A stretch of DNA of 64,000 nt from Lacimicrobium alkaliphilum (GCF_002591895.1 NZ_NISX01000002.1:248001-312000); one strand, 5' to 3'. Counted from the stretch's first letter, positions 16,150 to 26,836 are shown. Notes: generated by a model not told the origin, from the letters alone. Numbers and translations are program-made.

Positions 16150-19100
16150 AGCCAGCGAAATACTAGACGATAATTATCAACTTCCTTCATTGAGTGAATT
16201 ACAGACCATTATCACAGACAATTATATGGTCGATGAGAATGTGTACCTGAAGGAATTGATCAGTCTTATTCCTCAGGACCAACTGACCCGGGATAAAATT
16301 GAGCAGGAAGCCGCTCAATTGGTAGAACAAGTGCGCAAAGAGGCCTCCAGCGGCGACAGTATCGATGCTTTCCTACAGGAATACAGTCTCGACACTCATG
16401 AAGGGGTGATTCTTATGTGCCTCGCGGAGGCATTGTTACGCATTCCTGATGCCGCGACCGCCGACGCGCTTATCAAAGACAAACTTTCCGGTGCGGACTG
16501 GCGCAGTCATCTCAAACAGAGTGAGTCTTTACTGGTCAACGCTTCCACCTGGGGACTAATGCTCACCGGTAAACTCTTTCACCTTGATAACAGAGGTGAT
16601 GCCAATAGCGACAAGGTACTGGACAAGATGGTGGCGCGCCTTGGTGAGCCTGTTGTGCGCAAGGCCATGTATACCGCCATGAGTATTATGGGTCGCCAGT
16701 TTGTGCAGGGTAAAGATATCTCCGAAGCGCTCAAATTCAGTCGCAAACAACGTGAAGAAGGCTATACCCACTCCTACGACATGCTCGGTGAAGCCGCCAT
16801 AACGCGCACTGATGCAAACAAATATTTCGATGCCTACGCAGACGCGATTGAGTCAATCGGTGAGGAGGAGTTCGACACCCGGCACCCCGCCCCACCAACC
16901 ATTTCTATAAAGTTATCAGCTCTGCATCCTCGCTATGAAGCCGCCAATGAAGAGCGGGTCATGACAGAGTTGGCAGAGTCTTTAGGTAAACTGGTTGAGT
17001 TGGCCCGCAGCAAAAGTGTGGGTGTCAGTATCGATGCGGAAGAGGCAGACCGCCTGGAGTTATCGCTGAAAGTCTTCGAGAAAGTTTATCGCAGTCAGGC
17101 TGCAAAAGGCTGGGGGAATCTTGGGCTGGTGGTGCAAACCTATTCAAAAGGTGCATTGCCGGTACTGATGTGGATTTCACAGCTGGCCACAGAGCAGGGT
17201 GATCTTATCCCTGTGCGACTGGTCAAAGGGGCATACTGGGATACAGAAATTAAACTCTGCCAGCAGATGGGTACTGACGGCTATCCGGTATTTACCCGCA
17301 AGGCCGGTACAGACGTAAGCTATCTTGCCTGTGCCCGCTTTTTGCTCAGTGAATACACACAGGGCGCTATCTATCCGCAGTTTGCCACGCACAACGCTCA
17401 TACCGTTATCGCGATTAAGCGCATGGCCGCAGGCCGGGATTTTGAGTTTCAGCGTCTGCATGGCATGGGTGAAGAACTGTATGACTGTATTCTGGATGAC
17501 ACCTCTAATATCAATGTGCGCATTTATGCCCCGGTTGGTGCCCATAAAGATTTACTCCCTTATCTGGTCAGGCGCCTGTTGGAAAACGGCGCAAACAGCT
17601 CTTTCGTACATAAACTTCTGGATCCGGACACCCCCGTCGAATCACTGGTAAATGATCCACTGGATTATCTGAAGCATTTACCCACACTGTCCAATGATCA
17701 GATCCCCTCACCCGGAAACATTTATCTCAACCGGGAAAACTCCAGAGGCCTGAACCTGAATATAGGATCTCAGTACCAGTCCTTTATGGAAAAAGTCACC
17801 TCGTTTAAAGATCATCAGTGGCACGCAGGACCGGTTGTCAATGGTGAAACACTGACTACTGGTCAGGTGAATAAGGTGGTGTCGCCGCAGGATCTTTCGC
17901 ACCAGGTGGGGCATGTCTACTGGGCCGATGAACAGGGCATAGAAAAGGCCATTGCCACTGCCCATGGAGCTTTCCCGAACTGGAGCCGCACCTCAGTAGA
18001 GATGCGCGCCAGCGCGTTAGAAGAGTTTGCCGATTTACTGGAAGAACATCGCCATGAGTTAATCACGCTGTGTACTCTGGAAGCCGGAAAACTGCTACAG
18101 GATGGCATTGATGAAGTACGTGAAGCGGTAGATTTCTGTCGTTATTATGCTGTTGAAGCCAGAAAACTCTTTGCCTACGAGGGGCCGCTGATGGGTCCCA
18201 CCGGCGAGCTGAACGAACTCTTTGTTCAGGCAAGGGGGGTATTTGCCTGCGTCAGCCCATGGAACTTCCCCCTGGCCATCTTCACCGGCCAAATCGCTGC
18301 GGCGTTGGTGACGGGCAACACAGTGGTAGCTAAACCGGCAGAACAGACCAGCCTGGTAGCTTATCGTGCAGTGCAACTTATGCTCGAAGCCGGTATTCCC
18401 GGTGATGTGATTCAGCTGTTGCCCGGCACGGGGGCCGAAGTCGGTGGCAAGCTATCCAGTGACGAACGTATCTGCGGTATCTGTTTTACCGGTAGTACCA
18501 TGACAGCCAAAGCTATCAATCGTGACCTGGCAGAACGCAAAGGCGCGATTGCCACGCTGATCGCAGAGACCGGCGGCCAGAATGCCATGATTGTGGACAG
18601 CACCGCACTGCCGGAACAGGTCGTTACGGATGTCATTCATTCTGCCTTTACCAGTGCCGGGCAGCGTTGCAGTGCCCTGCGAGTGTTGTACCTTCAGGAA
18701 GATAATGCAGAGCGGGTACTGGAGTTACTCGAAGGTGCCATGCAGGAGTTAACCGTTGGTGATCCTATCCATTACCAGACTGATGTGGGACCGGTTATTG
18801 ACGAAAAAGCTGAGAAAGAGCTGAATGAACATATCGCATCAATCAGTGAAAAGAATAACGTGCTGGGTAAATCACCCATGCCACAAGCCACTCAAAAAGG
18901 CAGCTTTGTGCAACCCATTGCCGTTGAAATCAGCAATATCAATGAGCTTGACAAGGAACATTTCGGGCCGGTATTACATGTAGTGAAATACAAAGCCGAG
19001 GATCTCAACCAGGTGATTAATGACATTAACGGCACCGGTTTTGGCCTTACGCTGGGTATTCACAGCCGCAATGAATCTATGGCGGCTTATATTGCCGATA

Positions 19101-19306
19101 TGGTCAACGTCGGCAACGTTTACATCAACCGTAATCAGATTGGCGCCGTTGTGGGCGTGCAACCGTTTGGGGGGCAAGGCCGTTCGGGCACGGGGCCCAA
19201 AGCCGGCGGCCCTCATTACCTGTATCGTTTTATTACTGAAAAAACCCGTACCAATAATATTACCGCTATTGGCGGTAATGCCAGTCTGTTGAGTCTGGGA
19301 GACTGA
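16142..19306 (+). CDS. putA: Bifunctional proline dehydrogenase / P5C dehydrogenase PutA
   Basis: A 1054-residue enzyme converting proline to glutamate in two steps with substrate channelling, peripheral to the inner membrane. The PRODH barrel (about 170-470) shows ISIKLSALHPRYE, VRLVKGAYWDTEIK and ATHNAHTV. The aldehyde dehydrogenase half (about 550-1040) has SPWNFPLAIF, IAETGGQNAMIVDS and SAGQRCSALRV with the catalytic Cys at 843, plus PFGGQGRSGTGPKAGGP near the end. There is no N-terminal ribbon-helix-helix, so unlike the 1320-residue E. coli PutA it should not repress its own gene. I use the ATG at 16142 (MFKASEIL); a TTG at 16106 lies in the upstream ORF region. Confidence 0.95.
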   Translation: MFKASEILDDNYQLPSLSELQTIITDNYMVDENVYLKELISLIPQDQLTRDKIEQEAAQLVEQVRKEASSGDSIDAFLQEYSLDTHEGVILMCLAEALLRIPDAATADALIKDKLSGADWRSHLKQSESLLVNASTWGLMLTGKLFHLDNRGDANSDKVLDKMVARLGEPVVRKAMYTAMSIMGRQFVQGKDISEALKFSRKQREEGYTHSYDMLGEAAITRTDANKYFDAYADAIESIGEEEFDTRHPAPPTISIKLSALHPRYEAANEERVMTELAESLGKLVELARSKSVGVSIDAEEADRLELSLKVFEKVYRSQAAKGWGNLGLVVQTYSKGALPVLMWISQLATEQGDLIPVRLVKGAYWDTEIKLCQQMGTDGYPVFTRKAGTDVSYLACARFLLSEYTQGAIYPQFATHNAHTVIAIKRMAAGRDFEFQRLHGMGEELYDCILDDTSNINVRIYAPVGAHKDLLPYLVRRLLENGANSSFVHKLLDPDTPVESLVNDPLDYLKHLPTLSNDQIPSPGNIYLNRENSRGLNLNIGSQYQSFMEKVTSFKDHQWHAGPVVNGETLTTGQVNKVVSPQDLSHQVGHVYWADEQGIEKAIATAHGAFPNWSRTSVEMRASALEEFADLLEEHRHELITLCTLEAGKLLQDGIDEVREAVDFCRYYAVEARKLFAYEGPLMGPTGELNELFVQARGVFACVSPWNFPLAIFTGQIAAALVTGNTVVAKPAEQTSLVAYRAVQLMLEAGIPGDVIQLLPGTGAEVGGKLSSDERICGICFTGSTMTAKAINRDLAERKGAIATLIAETGGQNAMIVDSTALPEQVVTDVIHSAFTSAGQRCSALRVLYLQEDNAERVLELLEGAMQELTVGDPIHYQTDVGPVIDEKAEKELNEHIASISEKNNVLGKSPMPQATQKGSFVQPIAVEISNINELDKEHFGPVLHVVKYKAEDLNQVINDINGTGFGLTLGIHSRNESMAAYIADMVNVGNVYINRNQIGAVVGVQPFGGQGRSGTGPKAGGPHYLYRFITEKTRTNNITAIGGNASLLSLGD

Positions 19307-19310
19307 TAGA

Positions 19311-19348
19311 AAAGGCCATGGCAAAGTCTGCCATGGCCTTTGTTTCTT
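19311..19348 (+). terminator. Terminator after putA
   Basis: A 13-bp perfect stem AAAGGCCATGGCA / TGCCATGGCCTTT with a 5-nt loop, followed by an interrupted T-tract (GTTTCTT). Confidence 0.85.
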
Positions 19349-19454
19349 GCTCATGTAGTCTAAAACACAAATAAATATGATTGATGTATTTACCTGTCAC
19401 TCAGGTTAGGATAAAAAGACGCCGCAAATCTTATACCTACCAGAGGACTCACTG

Positions 19455-20432
19455 ATGTTATTGCCCCTGCTCGCCTTACTTTTTGGCTTAGTGTTACTGG
19501 TTTACAGTGCTGACAAATTTGTAGAGGGTGCTTCAGCAACGGCAAAACATGCGGGCATGCCATCATTACTTATTGGCATAGTTATCATCGGCTTTGGTAC
19601 TTCAGCGCCGGAGATGGTGGTATCAGCCATGGCAGCAATTGACGGTAACCCCAGCCTGGCGCTGGGTAATGCTTATGGCTCGAACATTACTAATATTGCG
19701 CTGATAATCGGTGTCACGGCGTTGATCTCGCCTATAGCGGTACAATCTCAAATCATCCGCAAAGAACTGCCTCTGTTACTGGGCGTGACGCTTCTGGCCG
19801 GGTGGCAATTATACGACGGATATTTATCAGCGATCGACGCAGTGGTATTACTGCTCGTGCTATTTGCCCTTATGGGCTGGTCAGTGAAGCAAGGCTTGTC
19901 TCAGCGTAAGGACATTTTGTCTGCTGAAGTGGACAGCGAGCTGGCGGTGCACCCTATGCCACTTAAAAGCGCGTTGCTTTGGCTGGTGGTCGGTCTGGTT
20001 CTGCTGGTGATCAGTTCCCGCATCCTGGTTTGGGGAGCCGTGAGCATCGCGCAGAGTCTCGGCGTCAGTGATCTGATCATCGGTCTGACCATTGTTGCTA
20101 TTGGCACGTCCCTACCGGAACTTGCCTCTTCGGTAATGGCCGCCAAAAAGGGCGAGCATGATTTGGCCCTGGGTAATATTATTGGCTCAAATCTGTTTAA
20201 TACCCTTGCTGTCGTGGGCATCGCAGCCGGCATCCAGCCCCTTCAGGTGGAGCCGGATGTATTAAATCGGGACTGGTTACTGATGCTCGGGCTGACGGTA
20301 GGATTGCTGATTATGGGGCTTGGCCTTAAAGGCCAGGGTCGTATAAACCGGTTTGAAGGCTTGCTGCTGTTACTGGTCTATTTCGGCTATACGGGATATC
20401 TGGGATACACCGTTATTTTCCCACAACTCTAA
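19455..20432 (+). CDS. Calcium/sodium antiporter, YrbG/CaxA-type
   Basis: A 325-residue inner-membrane cation exchanger of the Ca2+:cation antiporter family. It has two inverted repeats, each with an alpha motif: GFGTSAPEMVVSAMAA...GNAYGSNITN and AIGTSLPELASSVMAA...GNIIGSNLFNT, holding the ion-coordinating Glu, Ser and Asn residues. About ten hydrophobic segments, with a cytoplasmic loop near residues 150-170. Length matches E. coli YrbG (325). YrbG sits beside mlaF in E. coli; here it lies 40 kb away, next to corA with a gap of 11 bp, so the two divalent-cation transporters are probably co-transcribed. Confidence 0.9.
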   Translation: MLLPLLALLFGLVLLVYSADKFVEGASATAKHAGMPSLLIGIVIIGFGTSAPEMVVSAMAAIDGNPSLALGNAYGSNITNIALIIGVTALISPIAVQSQIIRKELPLLLGVTLLAGWQLYDGYLSAIDAVVLLLVLFALMGWSVKQGLSQRKDILSAEVDSELAVHPMPLKSALLWLVVGLVLLVISSRILVWGAVSIAQSLGVSDLIIGLTIVAIGTSLPELASSVMAAKKGEHDLALGNIIGSNLFNTLAVVGIAAGIQPLQVEPDVLNRDWLLMLGLTVGLLIMGLGLKGQGRINRFEGLLLLLVYFGYTGYLGYTVIFPQL

Positions 20433-20443
20433 CTGGGGGTGGC

Positions 20444-21397
20444 ATGCTAAAACTGTTCAGATTTGAAAAGGGTATCATCACAGAGATTTCCGCGGAGGAT
20501 GGCAAACTCAATCATGCTCTTGGTCAGGCACATTGGGTGGATGCTCAGGAGCCTGAGAAACCAGAGCGGGAAGGATTGCAAAATCTGATGAGACTGGATT
20601 TACCCATCTCTGATGAGATGGAAGAAATTGAAGCATCGGCCCGCTATTTCGTGGATCAGGCCGGTATACATGTACATTCAATGTTTCTGACCCAGAGTGA
20701 AGGCCGCCACACCACCAGCTCTGTGGCCTGTATTCTGCAACCAAACCGGCTGATCACCATTCGTGATACAGAGCTGGCCGATTTTCGTCTGCTGCGTATG
20801 CGCGCTCGCCGGGGCCAGGTCGAGAGCCACTCCCCCGCTGAATTGCTGGTAACACTGCTGGAGCAAAAGGTGGAAAACCTGGCAGATAATCTGGAGGATA
20901 TCCATCGCAATCTGGAAAATACCAGCTACCTGGTGCTCGAAGAGGAAAACTCCGATCTCGAAGAAGCAATAGCACAATTAGCCAAATCCGAAGACAGTAA
21001 CGGAAAAATACGCCTTTGCCTGATGGATACTCAGCGAGCCATTTCGTTCCTGCTACGTCATTTACGTGCCTATCCTGAGTTGCAGGAGTCCTGCAGAGAG
21101 ATCATGCGCGACATTGACACCCTGATGTCTCACACTACGTTTTTATTCGACAAAATTAACTTCTTAATGGATTCCACTCAGGGTTTTATCAATATTGAGC
21201 AGAATCAGATCATTAAGATTTTTTCTATTGCCGCCGTTGTTTTCCTGCCCCCGACGTTGGTAGCCAGCATGTACGGCATGAACTTCGTCAATATGCCGGA
21301 ATTACAGTGGATGTTAGGTTACCCGTGGGCACTGGGCCTGATGCTGGTCTCTGGCATAACACCTTACCTGCTGTTTAAATACAAGGGCTGGCTATAA
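20444..21397 (+). CDS. corA: Magnesium/cobalt transporter CorA
   Basis: A 317-residue pentameric channel for Mg2+ with a large N-terminal cytoplasmic funnel and two C-terminal membrane helices. The signature YGMNFVNMPEL follows TM1 (FSIAAVVFLPPTLVASM) and marks the pore mouth; TM2 ends in a basic KYKGWL. EIEASARYF, RLLRMRARRG and IRLCLMDTQRAISFLLRHLR match E. coli CorA along the whole length, which distinguishes it from ZntB. It follows the Ca2+/Na+ exchanger by 11 bp; ftsB follows by 66 bp. Confidence 0.93.
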   Translation: MLKLFRFEKGIITEISAEDGKLNHALGQAHWVDAQEPEKPEREGLQNLMRLDLPISDEMEEIEASARYFVDQAGIHVHSMFLTQSEGRHTTSSVACILQPNRLITIRDTELADFRLLRMRARRGQVESHSPAELLVTLLEQKVENLADNLEDIHRNLENTSYLVLEEENSDLEEAIAQLAKSEDSNGKIRLCLMDTQRAISFLLRHLRAYPELQESCREIMRDIDTLMSHTTFLFDKINFLMDSTQGFINIEQNQIIKIFSIAAVVFLPPTLVASMYGMNFVNMPELQWMLGYPWALGLMLVSGITPYLLFKYKGWL

Positions 21398-21463
21398 AAA
21401 CATTGCGGCAAATCCTGCAGACGGCATAATTGCAATAAGAGAATGAAGCAAAGGTGGTGGCAG

Positions 21464-21748
21464 ATGAAATGGATAAGCCTGGTGTTGATCACACTGCTGT
21501 GTCTGCTGCAGTACCGCCTTTGGTTTGGTAAAAACAGCATCCCTGATTATTGGCAGATGAAACAGGAAGCGCAGCAGATGCAGAAGCAAAACGCTAACCT
21601 TGCACAGCGCAATAATCTCCTCAAAGCTGATATTGAAGATCTCAAGGTGGGAATGGATGCCATTGAAGAGCGTGCCCGCAATGAGTTGGGCATGATAAAA
21701 GAAGGCGAAACCTTCTATCGAATTTTACCTCCTGAGCAACAACCCTAG
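21464..21748 (+). CDS. ftsB: Cell division protein FtsB
   Basis: A 94-residue bitopic membrane protein of the FtsQLB divisome complex. One N-terminal membrane helix (WISLVLITLLCLLQY), then LWFGKNSIPDYW, a periplasmic coiled coil (about 30-70) and the conserved ERARNELGMIKEGETFYRI. I prefer the ATG at 21464 (MKWISLVL), which has AAAGGTGG before it; an ATG at 21443 would add seven residues and lacks a good ribosome-binding site. First gene of the ftsB-ispD-ispF-truD-surE-pcm-yqaA-nlpD-rpoS run. Confidence 0.92.
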   Translation: MKWISLVLITLLCLLQYRLWFGKNSIPDYWQMKQEAQQMQKQNANLAQRNNLLKADIEDLKVGMDAIEERARNELGMIKEGETFYRILPPEQQP

Positions 21749-21754
21749 GAACCT

Positions 21755-22465
21755 ATGCCTCCAAGTAGAAACGTGTTTTACGCAGTGGTTCCCGCCGCCG
21801 GAATCGGAAAACGGATGCAGTCCGATATTCCCAAACAGTATTTATCCCTGGCCGGTAAAACCATCCTTGAACATTGCTTGCTCAACCTTATTGCTCATCC
21901 TCGTATTCAACACATTATTCTGCCATTACATCCACAGGATCCCTGGTTCGAAAAGCTTGATATCGCTAATGCTCCCTGGCTGACAGTTATCGAAGGCGGT
22001 CATGAGCGTGCCGATTCGGTACTCAATGGGCTACAGATAGTGCCGGAAGGCGAATGGGTAATGGTGCATGATGCCGCCCGGCCCTGCCTGCCTCATGCCG
22101 ACATCGATAAACTGCTGGCACTGACTGAGGGACATCAGGGAGGCATTCTCGCCAGCCCCGTGCGTGACACAATGAAACGTGCCGATGAACAGGGCCTGAT
22201 CGTGCGCACCGAGTCCCGGGAGCAACTGTGGCATGCCCTGACGCCACAGTTCTTTTCCTGTAAGCAATTAAAGGCGGCGCTGAGTGGCGCTCTGGCACAA
22301 AACATTCACATTACCGATGAAGCATCTGCCATAGAATGGAGCGGAGGCAAAGTCAGACTGATTAAGGGTGACCCTTGTAATATTAAGATCACGCATCCTG
22401 AGGATCTGGCACTGGCAGAGTTTTATTTACACCGGATATTGAAACGTCAGGGGAACAAGATATGA
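21755..22465 (+). CDS. ispD: 2-C-methyl-D-erythritol 4-phosphate cytidylyltransferase IspD
   Basis: A 236-residue cytosolic enzyme that makes CDP-methylerythritol from MEP and CTP, third step of the MEP isoprenoid pathway. The CTP-binding loop [20 protein letters not shown] is at residues 13-32. [11 protein letters not shown] holds the metal-binding Asp, and [17 protein letters not shown] and TDEASAIEW complete the active site. It ends by a 4-bp ATGA overlap with ispF, which catalyses the step after next; ispE is not here, as usual. Confidence 0.96.
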   Translation: MPPSRNVFYAVVPAAGIGKRMQSDIPKQYLSLAGKTILEHCLLNLIAHPRIQHIILPLHPQDPWFEKLDIANAPWLTVIEGGHERADSVLNGLQIVPEGEWVMVHDAARPCLPHADIDKLLALTEGHQGGILASPVRDTMKRADEQGLIVRTESREQLWHALTPQFFSCKQLKAALSGALAQNIHITDEASAIEWSGGKVRLIKGDPCNIKITHPEDLALAEFYLHRILKRQGNKI

Positions 22466-22944
22466 ACATTCGTATAGGACATGGGTTCGATGTGCATCGC
22501 TTTGGCGGCAGCGGCCCCGTTATCATCGGTGGCGTCGCCATTGATTATGTACAGGGGTTGTTAGCCCACTCAGATGGCGATGTGGCCCTGCATGCCATTT
22601 GTGATGCATTGCTTGGTGCTCTGGCTCTGGGTGATATCGGTAAGCATTTCCCTGACACTGAAGCAGAGTATGCTGATGCAGACAGCCGGGTGCTATTGCG
22701 CCATGTTTTTTCATTGGTTAAGCAAAAAGGCTACAAACTGGGCAATCTGGATATGACATTGATTGCAGAATCCCCGAAGATGTCTCCTCATATTGATGCC
22801 ATGCGCGAAAATATCGCCGCAGATCTCGACGCCCATATCGAACAGGTCAATGCAAAGGCCACTACCACCGAAAAGCTGGGCTTTACCGGACGCAAAGAAG
22901 GCATTGGCTGCCATGCTGTCATATTACTGGAAAAGGCGGATTAA
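22462..22944 (+). CDS. ispF: 2-C-methyl-D-erythritol 2,4-cyclodiphosphate synthase IspF
   Basis: A 160-residue homotrimeric enzyme that cyclises CDP-ME 2-phosphate with release of CMP. Zinc ligands lie in GHGFDVHRF (Asp, His at residues 9 and 11) and in [19 protein letters not shown] (His). [13 protein letters not shown] and [22 protein letters not shown] form the nucleotide pocket. Length is standard. Its start overlaps the ispD stop; its TAA is followed directly by the TTG start of truD. Confidence 0.97.
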   Translation: MNIRIGHGFDVHRFGGSGPVIIGGVAIDYVQGLLAHSDGDVALHAICDALLGALALGDIGKHFPDTEAEYADADSRVLLRHVFSLVKQKGYKLGNLDMTLIAESPKMSPHIDAMRENIAADLDAHIEQVNAKATTTEKLGFTGRKEGIGCHAVILLEKAD

Positions 22945-24003
22945 TTGATTCTTGAAACCCAACAATGGGCTTACCTTTACACTAAGCCACAAGCCAAAGG
23001 GTTGATTAAACAACAACCTGAAGATTTTATCGTCAGAGAAACGCTGGGATTCGAGCCTTGCGGGGAAGGTGAACACATTTTTGTATGGCTGCGAAAATGC
23101 GGATTGAATACGGCCTATGTAGCCGAGCAATTAGCGAGATTTGCCGGAGTCCATCCCAGAGCCGTGACATTCTCAGGACGTAAAGATAAATATGCGGTCA
23201 CAGAGCAATGGTTCGGTGTGCACCTGCCCGGTAAACGCGAGCCACAGTGGGATGATTTTGCCCTGCCCGGCGCCACCATCATTGAAAGTAAAAGACATAA
23301 CAAGAAACTGCGCACCGGCATCCATAAGGGTAATCAGTTTGAACTGGTGCTGCGAGATCTGACCAACACCGACACGCTGGAGCAAAGACTGACAAAAGTC
23401 GGCCAGGGTGTACCTAATTATTTTGGTCCTCAGCGATTTGGAACCAATAACGGTAATCTTCATCTGGGATTGCGAATGTTGCAGGGCGAAACCATTCGCA
23501 ATCGTCAGAAACGTTCCATGGCCATCTCAGCGCTGCGTGCCTGGTTGTTTAACCAAACCCTAAGTGAACGCATTCGGCTCGGCTGCTTTGATAAGATTCT
23601 GGCCGGGGATATCATGGTGTTGTCGGGCTCCAACAGCTATTTCTGTGCCGGGAGCGCAGATAAAGAACTGCTTCACAGGCTTGCCAGCCGTGATATCTTA
23701 TTGTCTGCACCACTTTGGGGGCAGGGCCTGCCGGACAGCCAGGCAGAAGCCCTTACATTTGAACAACAAATCGCCACAGAATACGAATTAGTCAGCAAGG
23801 GGCTTGAAGATTTAGGGCTTAAGCAGGACAGGCGACCGATCCGTCTGAGCCCTCAGAATCTGGACTGGCAACTGACAGAAGATACTCTGAAACTGACATT
23901 CAGCTTACCACCAGGGGGATTTGCCACTGCGGTGGTGAGAGAGTTGTTAATAGCAGAGGAACAAATAAAAGGGGCAGAACATGCGAATTCTACTGAGCAA
24001 TGA
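22945..24003 (+). CDS. truD: tRNA pseudouridine(13) synthase TruD
   Basis: A 352-residue enzyme that isomerises U13 of tRNA-Glu. The catalytic Asp is in [14 protein letters not shown] (residues about 77-90), the GxKDK motif of the family; NYFGPQRFG and the late [16 protein letters not shown] also match. The start must be TTG (22945), immediately after the ispF stop and preceded by AAGGCGGA; no in-frame ATG exists near the N-terminus, and the TTG product begins like E. coli TruD (MIEFDNLTYL versus [11 protein letters not shown]). Overlaps surE by 23 bp. Confidence 0.95.
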   Translation: MILETQQWAYLYTKPQAKGLIKQQPEDFIVRETLGFEPCGEGEHIFVWLRKCGLNTAYVAEQLARFAGVHPRAVTFSGRKDKYAVTEQWFGVHLPGKREPQWDDFALPGATIIESKRHNKKLRTGIHKGNQFELVLRDLTNTDTLEQRLTKVGQGVPNYFGPQRFGTNNGNLHLGLRMLQGETIRNRQKRSMAISALRAWLFNQTLSERIRLGCFDKILAGDIMVLSGSNSYFCAGSADKELLHRLASRDILLSAPLWGQGLPDSQAEALTFEQQIATEYELVSKGLEDLGLKQDRRPIRLSPQNLDWQLTEDTLKLTFSLPPGGFATAVVRELLIAEEQIKGAEHANSTEQ

Positions 24004-24727
24004 TGATGGGGTACATGCAGAAGGCCTTGCGAGTCTGTATCTCGCTCTGTCAGAACAACATAATGTGACGGTTATTGCCCCTGATCGCAATTGCAGTGGC
24101 TCCAGTAATGCGTTGTCCCTGCAACAGCCTTTACGGATCCAGAAGATGAAAAGCGGCTTTTATGCCGTCAATGGTACCCCTTCTGATTGCGTTCATCTTG
24201 GTATTAATAGTTTTCTTGAAGAGGATCCTGAGTTAGTGGTTTCGGGGATTAACCATGGCGCCAACCTGGGTGATGATGTTATTTATTCCGGTACTGTGGC
24301 CGCCGCTACAGAGGGTCGTTATATGGGCCTGCCCGCGATTGCCGTGTCTCTGTGTAATTATCAGGGAGGCCACTTTGACACTGCGGCAAAAGTGGTTTGT
24401 GAACTGATCCAGCGCATGGCACTTCATCCACTGCCGGCTGATCAGATACTCAATGTGAACGTGCCTGATCTGCCCTATGAACAGTTGCAGGGTGTGCAGG
24501 TTACCCGTCAGGGCCGCCGACATCGTGCTGAATCTATGGTGAGAGGACAGGATCCCTGGGGCCGGGAAATATTCTGGTATGGTAAAGTGGGCCAGGAGCA
24601 GGATGCCGGCCCCGGAACCGATTTTAACGCCATCGCCAACGGCTCATGTTCTGTAACGCCCTTAAGCGTAGATATGACTGCCTATCAGAGCCTGGATGAT
24701 ATGCAAAGCTGGATTGAAAAACCTTAA
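23981..24727 (+). CDS. surE: 5'/3'-nucleotidase SurE
   Basis: A 248-residue metal-dependent survival phosphatase that dephosphorylates nucleoside monophosphates and short polyphosphate. The N-terminal [13 protein letters not shown] supplies the paired metal-binding Asp residues; [21 protein letters not shown] and [20 protein letters not shown] form the rest of the active site. It starts within truD, suggesting translational coupling, and pcm follows after 22 bp. The surE-pcm-nlpD-rpoS order is the E. coli arrangement. Confidence 0.96.
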   Translation: MRILLSNDDGVHAEGLASLYLALSEQHNVTVIAPDRNCSGSSNALSLQQPLRIQKMKSGFYAVNGTPSDCVHLGINSFLEEDPELVVSGINHGANLGDDVIYSGTVAAATEGRYMGLPAIAVSLCNYQGGHFDTAAKVVCELIQRMALHPLPADQILNVNVPDLPYEQLQGVQVTRQGRRHRAESMVRGQDPWGREIFWYGKVGQEQDAGPGTDFNAIANGSCSVTPLSVDMTAYQSLDDMQSWIEKP

Positions 24728-24749
24728 TCAATAACAAGAAAAAGAAGAA

Positions 24750-25400
24750 ATGAGCCATACACAACGTACTTCCTCGCGCAAAGGTGAGACTTTAGCCCGT
24801 CTGCTTCATCAGGAAAGCATCAGCAACCCATTGGTTTTGCAGGCAATAGCCTCAACCCCAAGAGAATTATTCCTGCCCGATGCCCTTAAACACAAGGCTT
24901 ATCAGAATACTGCTTTGCCTATTGGCCAGGGACAAACTATCTCACAACCTTATATCGTCGCCAGAATGACAGAATTGTTGCTGGATGCACCGAATCAGGC
25001 AAACTCTATCCTCGAAATTGGTACAGGATCAGGGTATCAGACGGCCATTCTGGCCCAGTTATTTGGCAAAGTGTTCAGCGTAGAACGTATCAAAGCTTTG
25101 CAGTATCAGGCCAAAAGGCGTTTACAGTCGCTGGACCTGCATAATATCGCCATGAAACATGGTGACGGCTGGCAGGGCTGGGCCAGTAAAGGGCCTTTTG
25201 ACGCTATCATCGTCACCGCCGCAGCCAGCTATGTACCCCAAATGCTGCTGGAACAGCTCGCTGATGGTGGCAGACTGGTTATCCCCGTGGGTGACAATAC
25301 CCAACAACTTTATATCATCACCCGCCATGGTGGTGATTTTGAACAGCAGCAGGTCGAGGCCGTGCGTTTTGTACCTCTGGTGCCGGGGAATATCCTGTGA
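24750..25400 (+). CDS. pcm: Protein-L-isoaspartate O-methyltransferase
   Basis: A 216-residue SAM-dependent repair enzyme that methylates isoaspartyl residues in ageing proteins. [20 protein letters not shown] precedes the SAM-binding motif [18 protein letters not shown] (residues about 89-106). [18 protein letters not shown] and [14 protein letters not shown] follow in the usual order, and GGRLVIPVG near the end is motif III. Its TGA overlaps the GTG start of yqaA (GTGA). Length is typical. Confidence 0.96.
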   Translation: MSHTQRTSSRKGETLARLLHQESISNPLVLQAIASTPRELFLPDALKHKAYQNTALPIGQGQTISQPYIVARMTELLLDAPNQANSILEIGTGSGYQTAILAQLFGKVFSVERIKALQYQAKRRLQSLDLHNIAMKHGDGWQGWASKGPFDAIIVTAAASYVPQMLLEQLADGGRLVIPVGDNTQQLYIITRHGGDFEQQQVEAVRFVPLVPGNIL

Positions 25401-25975
25401 AAATTTTCGGATACTGCTACGACAAAGCCATGCTGTGGGCCAGACACCGTCATGCGCCTGCCTACCTTAGCGGCATGACATTCGCCGAGTCCGTTTTTTT
25501 TCCAATTCCGCCCGATGTGATGCTGGCTCCTATGGCACTGGCCAGGCCTGAAAAAGCCTGGTTTTATGCATTGATCACTACCCTGGCTTCGGTAGCCGGC
25601 GGTATTGTTGGCTATCTGCTTGGTTGGCTGGCTTACGATTCCTTACTGCAACCTTTAATCGAGCAAATGGGTTATGCAGATAAAGTGGAACATGCTGTGG
25701 AATGGTTTGAGCTTTATGGCGTCTGGGTGGTCTTTCTTGCCGGCTTTTCCCCGATACCCTACAAAGTATTTACCCTCAGCGCCGGATTTTTACAAATGGC
25801 GTTTTTGCCTTTTGTTGTCGCATCCACTGTAGGCAGAGCTATGCGGTTTTATCTGGTGGCAGCCCTTATGCGCTGGGGTGGCGCGCCAATGGAGGCTAAA
25901 TTACGTCAATACGTAGAGGCTATTGGCTGGGCGACGGTGATACTGGCTGTAATGCTGTATCTGTTTTTGAGGTAG
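25397..25975 (+). CDS. yqaA: Inner-membrane protein YqaA (SNARE-associated/DedA-like)
   Basis: A 192-residue membrane protein with about four hydrophobic segments. [23 protein letters not shown] and [18 protein letters not shown] are the two proline-containing re-entrant motifs of the VTT/DedA fold, a group linked to lipid scrambling and undecaprenyl-phosphate recycling; the role of YqaA itself is unproven. Start is GTG at 25397, overlapping pcm by 4 bp. nlpD starts 2 bp after its stop, so it is embedded in the pcm-nlpD-rpoS transcript. Confidence 0.87.
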   Translation: MKIFGYCYDKAMLWARHRHAPAYLSGMTFAESVFFPIPPDVMLAPMALARPEKAWFYALITTLASVAGGIVGYLLGWLAYDSLLQPLIEQMGYADKVEHAVEWFELYGVWVVFLAGFSPIPYKVFTLSAGFLQMAFLPFVVASTVGRAMRFYLVAALMRWGGAPMEAKLRQYVEAIGWATVILAVMLYLFLR

Positions 25976-25977
25976 CC

Positions 25978-26766
25978 ATGCACAGCAGGGCTGTCGGATT
26001 ATTGCTAATACTGATGCTGTTGAGCGCCTGCGGCTCACGCACAGCACCGGCGCCTGTGATGGAACTCAGCCAGCCGAAATCTTTCCGGCAGTTTGACAAC
26101 AATAAAGTCTATACCGTACAGCGCGGCGATACCCTGTTTTCCATTGCCTGGTACTCCGGAAATGATTACCGGGATCTGGCCCGCTTCAACAACCTCAGCG
26201 CCCCTTACAGAATCTATCCAGGACAGCAATTACATCTCACACAAATCGATAAAAAATCGCCTGAACCGATAGGACAACCAACTGGTCAGACCTCAAAAAT
26301 AAATGCAAATCAGACAGTTGACCGTCCGAAAAAGCAGGCGTATGGTGAATCTGAGAGTGCTCAAAAGAACAGCAATCAGACATTCCGTGCACAGGTAAGT
26401 CGATGGTTGTGGCCAGCAGCAGGAAAGCTGGTAGGACGCTTTTCCCTGGGAGAACTTGGGAACAAGGGAATAGATATTGCCAATGTACGTGGTACGCCGG
26501 TTTTGGCGTCAGCAGCAGGTAAAGTTGTCTACACTGGCGGTGCACTGAGAGGATTTGGCAATCTGGTCATTATTAAACACACAGATGCCTACCTCACGGC
26601 TTATGCCCACAATCAGGATATTCTGGTTAACGAACAGGACTGGATTGAGGCTGGCCAGAAAATAGCAACAATGGGAGACAGTGGCTCATCGCAGGTTATG
26701 CTTCACTTTGAAGTACGCTATAAAGGCAAATCTGTTGATCCACTGCGGTTTCTCCCCGACAGATAA
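25978..26766 (+). CDS. nlpD: Lipoprotein NlpD, amidase activator
   Basis: A 262-residue lipoprotein that activates the cell-separation amidase AmiC. Signal peptide with lipobox LLSAC (Cys19). A LysM domain (about 42-85: YTVQRGDTLFSIAWYSGNDY...) binds peptidoglycan, followed by a Gln/Asn-rich linker and a LytM/M23 domain (about 140-258). The M23 zinc site is degenerate: NKGIDI lacks the first His and LHFEVR has HFE instead of HxH, as in NlpD-type activators that have no hydrolase activity. rpoS begins 70 bp downstream; in E. coli the main rpoS promoter lies inside nlpD. Confidence 0.94.
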   Translation: MHSRAVGLLLILMLLSACGSRTAPAPVMELSQPKSFRQFDNNKVYTVQRGDTLFSIAWYSGNDYRDLARFNNLSAPYRIYPGQQLHLTQIDKKSPEPIGQPTGQTSKINANQTVDRPKKQAYGESESAQKNSNQTFRAQVSRWLWPAAGKLVGRFSLGELGNKGIDIANVRGTPVLASAAGKVVYTGGALRGFGNLVIIKHTDAYLTAYAHNQDILVNEQDWIEAGQKIATMGDSGSSQVMLHFEVRYKGKSVDPLRFLPDR

Positions 26767-26836
26767 TAACAATAAACAATAATAAAAAATGAAAGGAGAG
26801 CAATAAACCAACCTACAACTTGCTGGAGATGATGTC